A DNA stretch of 64,000 nucleotides from Francisella uliginis. GTDB lineage: Bacteria; Pseudomonadota; Gammaproteobacteria; Francisellales; Francisellaceae. The stretch is taken from contig NZ_CP016796.1 in NCBI RefSeq assembly GCF_001895265.1, positions 434,001 to 498,000 of the forward strand, given 5' to 3'. A model generated the notes under the pieces. It did no database searches. It was given only the letters and a program-made list of their open reading frames with translations, and had not been told where the DNA came from. Shown here piece after piece: positions 1 through 6,968 of the stretch; position 1 is the first letter of the stretch; the number at the start of each line of letters is the position of its first letter. The position numbers and the translations under genes were made by a program.

Positions 1-1590
1 AAAGGTGGTATGACAGTTTTAACTGGAGAGACCGGTGCTGGTAAGTCTATACTACTTGATGCTTTAAGTTTTGTACTTGGAGCCAGACTTGAAAAGACAT
101 TTTTGCATGATGATCAAGTTACTGAAGTGTCGGCTGCTTTCTGTATAAAAGATAATCAAAAAGCAAAGAGGCTTTTGGATGAACTCTTTATTGATTATGA
201 AAGTAATGAATGTATTTTTAGACGTGTTGTTAATAAATCAAAACAAAGTCGCTTATTTATAAATGGTAGTGTAGTTAAAGCAGCAGATGTCAAAAAGGTA
301 TCAGATAAACTAATAAATATTTATAGCCAAAATTCACATCAAGATTTATTAGATCCAAAATCTCAGTTAAGCTTATTAGATAGCTTTGCAAATAATGATC
401 AATTGTTAGCTTCTGTTTCAGAATTTTTTTATCGACTACAAAAAGTAAATTCCCAAATAAAAGGTCTACAAGAGTTGGTTGATAGCCAAAATAGTCAACG
501 AGAGTTGCTTGAATATAAATTAGAAGAACTTATTTCTCTAGAATTGGGTGAAAATGAGTTTGAAGAGTTATCTCAAAAGCAAAAGGATTTGTCTAGCGTA
601 GATGATATTAGTTATAGTTTAAATCTCATATCTAATTTAATGTATGATGAAGAGACAAATATAACAGCGATGCTTAGTGAACTTGAAAAAGAGGCATTAA
701 AATTAGAAGGAGCAAGCTTTAGTAATCTGCAAGAACTAATATCTCAGACAAAAGTATATGCCCAAGAAGCTTACCAAGAAGCTCAAAATAAATTAGAGTC
801 ACTTGAGCAAGATCCTAAAGAGCTTGCAAAAATAGAACAAAGAATGAGTGAAGTATATGATCTTGCGCGTAAGCATAAGGTAGAGCCTAGTTATTTATAT
901 CAATATATTCAGGAACTACAAGCTGAACTTGAGAGTTTTGCTAATGAAAATACTAGATTAAATGAACTTGAAGAGCAAAAGCAAGATTTAGAGCAAAAAT
1001 ATACTGAGTATGCAACTAAGCTTAGTAATGCTCGTAATAAAGCTGCAAAAGAGTTTTCAAAGCAAGTAGAGAGAAATATTCGTTCATTAAATATTCCTAA
1101 GGGTAGTTTTGTTGCACAAGTGATAAAAACCGACACAAATACTTCAAGGGGGTTTGATGAATGTCAGTTTATGATTAATTTTAATCTTGGAGAAGAACTT
1201 GCGCCTGTTAAAAAAGTAGCTTCAGGTGGTGAATTAAGTAGGATAGGGTTATCAATACAAGCTGTTTCTGCTGAGAAACGTTCATATCCGACTTTAATCT
1301 TTGATGAGGTGGATGTTGGTATATCTGGGGCAACTGCTGAAATAGTTGGTAAGCTTTTGAAGAAACTTTCTGAGAAGTTACAAGTTTTATGTATTACACA
1401 TCAACCTCAAGTTGCTGCTCAAGGTCAAACTCATCTGCATGTAAGTAAGAAGTACCTTAAAGATACAACAGAGTCTAAAATTATAGAGCTTAACTATGAT
1501 CAGCGTATTACAGAGATAGCTAAGATAGTAGGCGGAGTAGATATATCTGAGAATACGCTTAAGCATGCTAAGGAGTTGTTGGATCTGTAA
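1..1590 (+). CDS. recN: DNA repair ATPase RecN (5' end outside window)
   Basis: SMC-like ATPase acting in recombinational repair of double-strand breaks. The reading frame is open from base 1, and the ATG at base 10 is an internal methionine lying directly before the Walker A motif GETGAGKS, so roughly 20 N-terminal residues lie upstream of the window. A long central coiled coil rich in Glu, Lys and Gln follows. The C-terminal ATPase half shows the ABC-type signature SGGELSR and the Walker B segment LIFDEVDVGISG, then THQPQVA. About 529 codons are visible, against roughly 550 for the family. It ends 3 bases from the convergent pilin gene on the other strand. The family call is secure; only the start is missing. 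Confidence 0.96.
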   Translation, partial: KGGMTVLTGETGAGKSILLDALSFVLGARLEKTFLHDDQVTEVSAAFCIKDNQKAKRLLDELFIDYESNECIFRRVVNKSKQSRLFINGSVVKAADVKKVSDKLINIYSQNSHQDLLDPKSQLSLLDSFANNDQLLASVSEFFYRLQKVNSQIKGLQELVDSQNSQRELLEYKLEELISLELGENEFEELSQKQKDLSSVDDISYSLNLISNLMYDEETNITAMLSELEKEALKLEGASFSNLQELISQTKVYAQEAYQEAQNKLESLEQDPKELAKIEQRMSEVYDLARKHKVEPSYLYQYIQELQAELESFANENTRLNELEEQKQDLEQKYTEYATKLSNARNKAAKEFSKQVERNIRSLNIPKGSFVAQVIKTDTNTSRGFDECQFMINFNLGEELAPVKKVASGGELSRIGLSIQAVSAEKRSYPTLIFDEVDVGISGATAEIVGKLLKKLSEKLQVLCITHQPQVAAQGQTHLHVSKKYLKDTTESKIIELNYDQRITEIAKIVGGVDISENTLKHAKELLDL

Positions 1591-1593
1591 ATA

Positions 1594-2034
1594 TTAGTAT
1601 GACTCACTAATACAAGTATTTGGAAGATCTCCATTTTCTAAGTGATTAGCATCTTCATTGTATGTACATTGCCAAGTTATAATAGTTCCTTGTATTTGTC
1701 CGACTAGTCTAATTAAATCTGTACTGTCAAATTCGCTGTCGGGATATAATTCTCCAAGACTTAACTGTATAGTTGCTCCAGATGTATTAACATTTATTAC
1801 AGAATAACCCTGAGATAAAGTATAATCTTGTTCGGAAATACCTAGCCCCGAATTTAGATCATCAGCTATAGCTGTACGTAATTGACCAGTATTGGCATAT
1901 ATGTTAGATATTGTTCGAGCACGGAGTTTATAGTTGCTATATATTGGGATAGATATAGAGGCCAATATACTTATTATACCAATAACTACCATTAGCTCTA
2001 TTAGTGTAAAACCTTTTGACTTACTGATTTTCAT
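1594..2034 (-). CDS. pilE3: Type IV pilin-like protein (third of three)
   Basis: Prepilin, 146 aa, predicted to be cleaved by prepilin peptidase after Gly in SKG|FTLIELMVV, leaving Phe1 and the conserved Glu5 of the mature protein. The hydrophobic N-terminal helix (about residues 8-30) is followed by a globular domain ending in a Cys pair (WQC near residue 129 and NTC near residue 142) that fits the C-terminal disulfide loop of pilins. It is the most diverged of the three tandem pilin genes and has a short SKSKG leader rather than KTQKG. It could be a minor pilin or pseudopilin. The name follows the Francisella pilE1-3 order from memory and is less certain than the family. Confidence 0.85.
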   Translation of the reverse strand: MKISKSKGFTLIELMVVIGIISILASISIPIYSNYKLRARTISNIYANTGQLRTAIADDLNSGLGISEQDYTLSQGYSVINVNTSGATIQLSLGELYPDSEFDSTDLIRLVGQIQGTIITWQCTYNEDANHLENGDLPNTCISESY

Positions 2035-2072
2035 TATAAAAATCCAATCTTTTTAAGACATCTTTATTAGTT

Positions 2073-2492
2073 CTAAACTATAGAGCAACTTGTTGGAGCT
2101 TGTGACCGATCGACACCTTCTACGCTACAATCCCATGTAACCGATCCACTTCCTGCAGTTGGAGTTAGCATTATTTTTGAACCACTAATAATACTACTTG
2201 TATCTATGTCTATTCTTCCAGTAGTTACTCCATCATTTACAGTTACTCCGGGAGGTAAGTTTTGTATATTAATTACAGAGTAATTAGTATTGCCTTCATT
2301 TTCTATAATATATTCTACAGCACTAGTTTTTATTGCTCCAATTTTTGTAAGTTGAGATCCTAGTTTAGCACGAACCGTATAGTCTGAGTACATGGGCATA
2401 GCTATTGCTGCTAAGATAGCAATAATAGCAATCACAACCATTAACTCAACAAGTGAGAAGCCTTTTTGAGTTTTTGTTTTAAAAATTTTCAT
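2073..2492 (-). CDS. pilE2: Type IV pilin (second of three)
   Basis: Prepilin, 139 aa, with leader ending KTQKG|FSLVELMVV, mature Glu5 and a single hydrophobic alpha-1 helix rich in Ile and Ala. The C-terminal domain ends with a predicted disulfide loop between WDC and TSC, just before the last residues. Its first 30 codons are nearly the same at DNA level as those of the next pilin upstream (2386-2476 against 3031-3121), a direct repeat able to recombine. It lies 38 bases from the downstream pilin gene and about 190 from the upstream one. Its role is in pilus fibre assembly or as a minor pilin; the sequence alone does not say which. Confidence 0.88.
   Translation of the reverse strand: MKIFKTKTQKGFSLVELMVVIAIIAILAAIAMPMYSDYTVRAKLGSQLTKIGAIKTSAVEYIIENEGNTNYSVINIQNLPPGVTVNDGVTTGRIDIDTSSIISGSKIMLTPTAGSGSVTWDCSVEGVDRSQAPTSCSIV
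2386..2476. repeat. Direct repeat in pilin 5' coding region, copy 1
   Basis: This 91-base stretch covers the coding DNA for the leader and alpha-1 helix of the second pilin. It matches 3031-3121 in the same orientation with few mismatches. Recombination between the two would remove the intervening pilin body and fuse the genes. Confidence 0.85.
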
Positions 2493-2678
2493 TTTTATCC
2501 TTACATATTATTATAAAATCCTAGTTTATTATACATATACAATACTAGGTATAAATAATTATAAAGATAAAAAGGTCTTATGCAACAATATTTGGAAAAA
2601 TTAGAAAAGTGAATAAATTTAGAAATAAAAAAACATAGTAAGAGGATTAATTTAATATATTATATAAGAAATATTCTT

Positions 2679-3137
2679 TTATGTCATTTGAGTTACTGCT
2701 ACAGATGATCCTGATACAGTACAGTTACTTGGCAGTTGAGATTGAGTAAAGCCAGAACCAGTACAAGTCCACGTTACAGAACCAGAGTTTTTAGTAGGTG
2801 ATAGTCTAACAAAGTTAGGACCAGTAGTAGCATCAGCAGTACCGTCACCATTAGCATCCATAGAAATACTGATATTACCATTAGCATCATATGCTATTTC
2901 AGGATCTCTATTAATATTTGTAAGAGTACTCGGTAGAGTACTTCCATGATTTAGAGCTTCACTGACATCAGCTTTTACACCACCAACTTTTGAGATTTCA
3001 CTACCGATTCTTGCACGAGTCGTATAGTTCGAGTACATAGGGATAGCTACTGCTGCTAAGATAGCAATAATAGCAATCACTACCATTAACTCAACTAGTG
3101 AGAAACCTTTTTGAGTTTTTGCTTTTAAGTTTTTCAT
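2679..3137 (-). CDS. pilA: Type IV pilin, PilA-like (first of three)
   Basis: Prepilin, 152 aa: leader ending KTQKG|FSLVELMVV, mature Glu5, a hydrophobic alpha-1 segment to about residue 35, then a Ser/Thr/Asn-rich globular domain and a C-terminal Cys pair (WTC and SNC). It is the first gene of the pilin trio and has an upstream region containing repeats, so it probably carries its own promoter. In Francisella the pilin at this place is PilA/PilE1, a virulence factor glycosylated by PglA (pglA is at 17.7 kb here); that is family knowledge. The 3' Ser/Thr-rich tail fits O-glycosylation but no site can be proven from sequence. Confidence 0.88.
   Translation of the reverse strand: MKNLKAKTQKGFSLVELMVVIAIIAILAAVAIPMYSNYTTRARIGSEISKVGGVKADVSEALNHGSTLPSTLTNINRDPEIAYDANGNISISMDANGDGTADATTGPNFVRLSPTKNSGSVTWTCTGSGFTQSQLPSNCTVSGSSVAVTQMT
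3031..3121. repeat. Direct repeat in pilin 5' coding region, copy 2
   Basis: Partner of 2386-2476, within the PilA-like gene. The centre-to-centre distance is 645 bases, about one pilin gene plus its spacer. Confidence 0.85.
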
Positions 3138-3340
3138 GATTATTTTCCTTATAGGTTATTTTACATTTCTCTGAGGGTTTGGTGAAAATTTCATCCTTAC
3201 CATCAGGTATGAGTAATTATAAAGATAAAAATAACTCAATCAAGTATTTTTGAAAAAAAAGTAATTAACCTTATTTAATGAAGGCGGGAAGATTATAAAG
3301 ATTGTTGATTTAATAATACTCCAAACCTGTAATTATAAAA

Positions 3341-3447
3341 TATAGTCAATCCGAATGTATTGTGTATATTTATGCGATCATCTTGAATTTGATTCCGGAT
3401 CCGGAATGACAGGTTTTATTTTACATAAGTCATTTGGATTAATTATA
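3341..3447. mobile_element. MITE-like element with terminal inverted repeats, copy 1 (shortened)
   Basis: The left end (3341-3357) and the reverse complement of the right end (3431-3447) match at 14 of 17 bases. Both ends are followed inward by sequence shared with the copy at 19250-19390: TATTGTGTA near the left, and the run ending CCGGAATGAC then AGGTTTTATT near the right. The element has no coding capacity. It differs from the second copy by an internal loss that collapses its two hairpins into one palindrome (3376-3410). TA-rich termini suggest a TA-targeting IS630/Tc1-type transposase acting in trans (inference). Confidence 0.65.
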
Positions 3448-3467
3448 TAATAATACCATAAAACATC

Positions 3468-3535
3468 GTCATCCTCGTGCTTGACACGGGGATCTTTTGG
3501 CTATTTCAAAGATTCCCGCCTACGCGGGAAGGACC
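3468..3535. repeat. Two-hairpin palindromic repeat unit
   Basis: It begins GTCAT and contains hairpin 1 (CCTCGTG...CACGGGG), a spacer of about 20 bases, and hairpin 2 (TTCCCGC-CTAC-GCGGGAA). The closing ATGAC end is altered to AGGAC. It belongs to the family seen at 5336, 5436, 5819, 10168, 13193 and 19288. Confidence 0.75.
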
Positions 3536-3633
3536 AGAGATATTAAACCAACAGCCTTTTATATTTTTAATAGAGTACTGGAAATGTCTGTTATACTTGT
3601 TCTATAAAGAAATACTTTATGTGAAAAAAGATA

Positions 3634-4350
3634 ATGAAAGAAATTGTTAAAAATAATTTTGAACAGCTAAAAGATTTTTTTAAAAAGCCTAAAGTTTTAG
3701 ATGAAAAAATTCCTAAATACTTAGAGTTAAAATATACTTTTATACTTATAATGCTAGTTGTGGTATTTGTGTTTTACAATGTAGATACCCCAGTTGAGGA
3801 TTATATCAAGCATTCTATGCCTCATATTATAGATACTATCTTTAGAGATATTACAAATGTAGGTAAGGCTGAATATATTCTGATAATCTGTGTAGTTATA
3901 ATTCTTGCAAGATTAGTATGTAACCCTAAAAAGATTTCTGAAAAATTTGAAGGTTTGTTTAATAAATTATCAGTTTATGCTGGGTTTATGATTGCAACAG
4001 TTGCAATTAGTGGTATTGTAGGGCAAATATTAAAAATGATAATAGGTAGAGCACGTCCTAAGTTCTTTTTGCAGTATGGCTCTCATTACTTTGAGCACTT
4101 TCATGCTCCTGGATATAATTTTGCAAGTATGCCATCAGGACATTCAATAACCGTAGCAGCAATGTTTTTAGTATTTATGTATATGCTACCAAGGTTAAAA
4201 TATATGTGGTATGTGTTAATTGTAATATTTGCTGGTAGTAGAGTGATAATTGCTGCTCATTATCCCAGTGATGTTATATTTGGTGTAGCTATAGGCTTAT
4301 ATAGTACAACTTATATTTATTATTGGATGAAAAATAGAAAAATGCTGTAA
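3634..4350 (+). CDS. lpxE: Lipid A phosphatase, PAP2 family (LpxE-like)
   Basis: Inner-membrane phosphatase, 238 aa, of the PAP2/lipid phosphate phosphatase superfamily. In Francisella the gene next to folD and the pilins is LpxE, which removes the 1-phosphate of lipid A on the periplasmic side, lowering TLR4 recognition. Visible catalytic motifs are KX6RP (Lys134 to Pro142), PSGH (167-170) and SRX5HX3D (Ser202, Arg203, His209, Asp213). About six hydrophobic segments are spread between residues 35 and 230. The ATG at 3634 follows a purine-rich stretch, and an AT-rich leader separates it from the repeat region. The superfamily is certain; the lipid A substrate rests on genus context. Confidence 0.9.
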   Translation: MKEIVKNNFEQLKDFFKKPKVLDEKIPKYLELKYTFILIMLVVVFVFYNVDTPVEDYIKHSMPHIIDTIFRDITNVGKAEYILIICVVIILARLVCNPKKISEKFEGLFNKLSVYAGFMIATVAISGIVGQILKMIIGRARPKFFLQYGSHYFEHFHAPGYNFASMPSGHSITVAAMFLVFMYMLPRLKYMWYVLIVIFAGSRVIIAAHYPSDVIFGVAIGLYSTTYIYYWMKNRKML

Positions 4351-4473
4351 GATTAAATCTAAATTTATTGTATCTTTAGTTCAAAAAATAGTTTCAAAAA
4401 AATATCAAAAGTTTACATAAATTTGTTATTATTATAAGCATAGATCTTAATTTATGTCCTAAACAAATTAACT

Positions 4474-5328
4474 ATGGTTTTAATCGATGGAAAAGCTCTT
4501 TCTCTGAGTCTAAAAGAGAGGTTATCACAACAAGTCAAAGAATATAAAAATGATACAGGAATAACTCCAAAGCTTGTGGCTATAATAGTTGGAGATGATC
4601 CTGCTAGTAAAACTTATGTTGGCTCTAAGGAGAAAGCTTGCGCGAAGGTTGGTATTGATTCTGATGTGATTACTTTACCTGAAACAACTTCAGAACAAGA
4701 GCTATTAACATTAATAGACAAATTAAATGATGATAATAGTGTTAATGGGATTCTTGTGCAACTTCCTTTGCCAGCACATATTGATAAACAAAAGGTTATA
4801 TACAATATTAAGCCTGAGAAGGATGTGGATGGTTTTCATCCTACTAACGTAGGCAGACTTCAGCTAAGAGATAAGAAATGTCTCGAGTCGTGTACTCCTA
4901 AAGGTATTATGACAATGTTAAGAGAGTATGGTATAAAAACTGAAGGTGCTTATGCTGTAGTAGTTGGTGCGAGTAATATTGTTGGTAAGCCAGTCTCTCA
5001 GTTATTATTGAATGCTAAGGCAACTGTGACAACCTGTCATAGATTTACACAAGATCTTAAGTCTCATACAACTAAGGCAGATATATTGATTGTAGCTGTC
5101 GGTAAACATAACTTCCTTACTGCGGACATGGTTAAGCCTGGAGCTGTGGTGATCGATGTTGGTATAAATCATGTTAATGGAAAAATACGTGGAGATGTTG
5201 ACTTTGATGCTGTGAAAGATAAAGTTTCTGCTATTACTCCTGTACCAGGAGGTGTTGGTCCTATGACAATTACAGAGCTTTTATATAATACATTCCAGTG
5301 TTGTAAAGAGCAGAATGAAATGATATGA
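4474..5328 (+). CDS. folD: Methylenetetrahydrofolate dehydrogenase/cyclohydrolase FolD
   Basis: Bifunctional cytosolic enzyme of one-carbon metabolism: NADP-dependent oxidation of 5,10-methylene-THF and hydrolysis of the methenyl form to 10-formyl-THF. The 284-aa length is standard. Motifs include [10 protein letters not shown] with SKEKAC (the catalytic Lys region), QLPLP, PEKDVDG and the nucleotide-binding [10 protein letters not shown]. The C-terminal [11 protein letters not shown] segment is also intact. It makes the formyl donor used by PurN, encoded 4 kb downstream, so its position beside the purine genes is functionally sensible. Two palindromic repeats separate it from the next gene. 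Confidence 0.97.
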   Translation: MVLIDGKALSLSLKERLSQQVKEYKNDTGITPKLVAIIVGDDPASKTYVGSKEKACAKVGIDSDVITLPETTSEQELLTLIDKLNDDNSVNGILVQLPLPAHIDKQKVIYNIKPEKDVDGFHPTNVGRLQLRDKKCLESCTPKGIMTMLREYGIKTEGAYAVVVGASNIVGKPVSQLLLNAKATVTTCHRFTQDLKSHTTKADILIVAVGKHNFLTADMVKPGAVVIDVGINHVNGKIRGDVDFDAVKDKVSAITPVPGGVGPMTITELLYNTFQCCKEQNEMI

Positions 5329-5335
5329 AATTAGG

Positions 5336-5398
5336 GTTATCCTGAATTCGATTTAGGATTTATAAATTGAAAGATTCCGGACCATTGTCTGGAATGAC
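5336..5398. repeat. Two-hairpin palindromic repeat unit upstream of GIY-YIG gene 1
   Basis: GTTAT-start variant: hairpin 1 is decayed (ATCCTGAATTCG...TAGGAT), then a spacer, AGATTCCGGAC...GTCTGGAAT and ATGAC at the end. It sits a few bases after folD and could also act as a transcription end. Confidence 0.7.
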
Positions 5399-5435
5399 TT
5401 AGAAAAGTTAGGATTTGTTATATCATCCCTAAAAA

Positions 5436-5510
5436 GTCATACCCGCGAAGGCGGGTATCTGTTAGATATTGGTTATTAATTAGAAAGATTTCCACCTTCG
5501 TGGGAATAAC
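5436..5510. repeat. Two-hairpin palindromic repeat unit upstream of GIY-YIG gene 1 (GC-type)
   Basis: GTCATACCCGC-GAAG-GCGGGTAT forms hairpin 1. A roughly 25-base spacer and a partly mismatched second hairpin (TTTCCACC-TTCG-TGGGAA) follow. The unit ends 11 bases before the GIY-YIG ATG at 5522. Confidence 0.75.
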
Positions 5511-5521
5511 GAAGTGGTGTA

Positions 5522-5812
5522 ATGAAAAATGGTTATGTATACATGCTAACAAATAAAAATAGTAGTGTACTGTATGTAAGAGTTACATCAGATATTGTAA
5601 GAAGAATTTATGAGCACAAAAGTAAGTTTGTAGATGGCTTTACCAGGAAATATAATTTAAACAAATTAGTTTATTTTGAAATATATGAAAATATTGAAGA
5701 TGCTATAATTAGAGAAAAACAATTGAAGAATTGGCATAGAAACTGGAAGCTGGATTTGGTGAAAAGTGTAAATCCTACTTTTGAGGATTTATATGAAAGG
5801 ATAGTTACTTAA
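5522..5812 (+). CDS. Small GIY-YIG nuclease, copy 1 (active-site Gly replaced)
   Basis: 96-aa single-domain GIY-YIG protein. The first motif is GYVY (residues 4-7). The second motif, normally YIG, reads YVR: Arg replaces the Gly at residue 20, which probably harms catalysis. The remaining positions are kept: Arg28, the IYEHK helix with His32, and the metal-ligand Glu in REKQLKNW (near residue 65). It is a clear paralog of the gene at 9859, of the same length and similar over its whole length. Palindromic repeats flank it on both sides (5336, 5436, 5819). The ATG directly follows a repeat, with no strong ribosome-binding site. Its family includes small single-strand nucleases linked to repeats of this kind; function here is inferred. 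Confidence 0.85.
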   Translation: MKNGYVYMLTNKNSSVLYVRVTSDIVRRIYEHKSKFVDGFTRKYNLNKLVYFEIYENIEDAIIREKQLKNWHRNWKLDLVKSVNPTFEDLYERIVT

Positions 5813-5818
5813 GCTTTG

Positions 5819-5890
5819 GTCATCCTGAACTTGATTCAGGATCTCTTGAGTTTTGCTTATAAAAGATTCCGGATCGAGGTCCGGAATGAC
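5819..5890. repeat. Two-hairpin palindromic repeat unit upstream of purM
   Basis: Nearly ideal copy: GTCAT-CCTGAAC-TTGA-TTCAGG-ATCT, a spacer of about 21 bases, AGATTCCGGATC-GAG-GTCCGGAATGAC. It starts a few bases after GIY-YIG copy 1 and ends 34 bases before the purM start. Any purM transcript starting farther upstream would carry this structure in its leader. Confidence 0.85.
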
Positions 5891-5924
5891 ATTATATTTT
5901 GAATTGATTAAAAAGGAACTTAAA

Positions 5925-6968
5925 ATGGCAAGCTTAAAATATGAAGATGCTGGAGTAAATATTGAAGCAGGGAACCAAGCTGTAGAAAGAATGAAGGGTC
6001 ATGTCAAAAAGACATTCACGAAAGATGTTTTAACTGGCTTGGGAAGCTTTGGCTCATTATATTCATTAAAGAATATCATTAATAACTATGATGATCCTGT
6101 TTTAGTTCAGTCTATAGATGGTGTTGGGACAAAGACTAAAGTTGCTGTAATGTGTGGCAAGTTTGAGAATCTTGGTTATGATCTTTTTTCAGCTGCTACT
6201 AATGATATTGTTGTAATGGGAGCTAAGCCAATTACTTTTTTAGATTATGTTGCTCATGATAAGCTAGATCCTGAAATTATGGAAGAGCTTGTTAAAGGGA
6301 TGTCAAAAGCCTGTGCAGAGTGTGGAGTGTCTTTAGTGGGTGGTGAGACTGCAGAAATGCCTGGTGTATATCAAGCTGGTGAAATTGATATGGTGGGTGT
6401 TATTACTGGAGTAGTTGATAAGAATAAAGTTATTAACGGTGAAAATATTAAAGAGGGCGATGTTGTATTTGGACTAAGCTCATCTGGTCTGCATACAAAT
6501 GGTTATTCTTTTGCACGTAAACTATTCTTTGATGTGGCTGGTAATAAGCATACAGATACTTACCCTGAGCTAGAAGGTAAAACAATCGGTGATGTGTTAC
6601 TTGAGCCACATATCAATTACACAAATATTGTTCATGATTTTTTAGATAATGGTGTAGATATTAAAGGTATGGCTCATATTACAGGTGGTGGCTTTATCGA
6701 GAATATTCCACGTGTGTTACCCGAAGGTTTAGGTGCGCAGATTTCTAAAGATAGTTTTGATACTCCTGCAGTTTTTAAGGTAATGCAGAGAATAGGTGAA
6801 ATTAGTGAGTTTGAAATGTATAGGTCATTTAATATGGGTATAGGTATGGCTATCATTGCTAGTCAAGATCAATATGAGAAAATGCAACAGCTTGCTGAAA
6901 AACATACTAATACGAAGCTATATCAAATAGGTAAAATTACAAATTCAGGTAAGGTGGAAATCATCTAA
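5925..6968 (+). CDS. purM: Phosphoribosylformylglycinamidine cyclo-ligase (AIR synthetase)
   Basis: Fifth step of de novo purine synthesis: ATP-dependent ring closure of FGAM to AIR. The protein is 347 aa starting MASLKYEDAGV, the usual PurM N-terminus. I choose ATG 5925 because AGGAAC sits 6 bases upstream and the longer frame from 5853 would run through a palindromic repeat. Family motifs visible include DGVGTKTK, SAATNDIVVMGAKP, GGETAEMPG and the C-terminal HITGGGFIENIPR and FNMGIGM. Its stop overlaps the start of purCD by one base (TAATG), implying translational coupling. Nothing odd is seen in the coding region. Confidence 0.96.
   Translation: MASLKYEDAGVNIEAGNQAVERMKGHVKKTFTKDVLTGLGSFGSLYSLKNIINNYDDPVLVQSIDGVGTKTKVAVMCGKFENLGYDLFSAATNDIVVMGAKPITFLDYVAHDKLDPEIMEELVKGMSKACAECGVSLVGGETAEMPGVYQAGEIDMVGVITGVVDKNKVINGENIKEGDVVFGLSSSGLHTNGYSFARKLFFDVAGNKHTDTYPELEGKTIGDVLLEPHINYTNIVHDFLDNGVDIKGMAHITGGGFIENIPRVLPEGLGAQISKDSFDTPAVFKVMQRIGEISEFEMYRSFNMGIGMAIIASQDQYEKMQQLAEKHTNTKLYQIGKITNSGKVEII

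Larger units (their letters stand above)
3138..3633. other. 496-base gene-free region with repeats between pilA and lpxE
   Basis: This is a divergent intergenic region. From the pilA side it holds an AT-rich leader that probably contains the pilin promoter, then a MITE-like element (3341-3447), a two-hairpin palindromic repeat (3468-3535), and about 95 bases leading to lpxE. No convincing open reading frame is present on either strand. Confidence 0.8.

Noticed and set aside
5853-5924. N-terminal extension of purM
   Set aside because: The extra 24 codons lie in a palindromic repeat; ATG 5925 has a good AGGAAC site and gives the family N-terminus.
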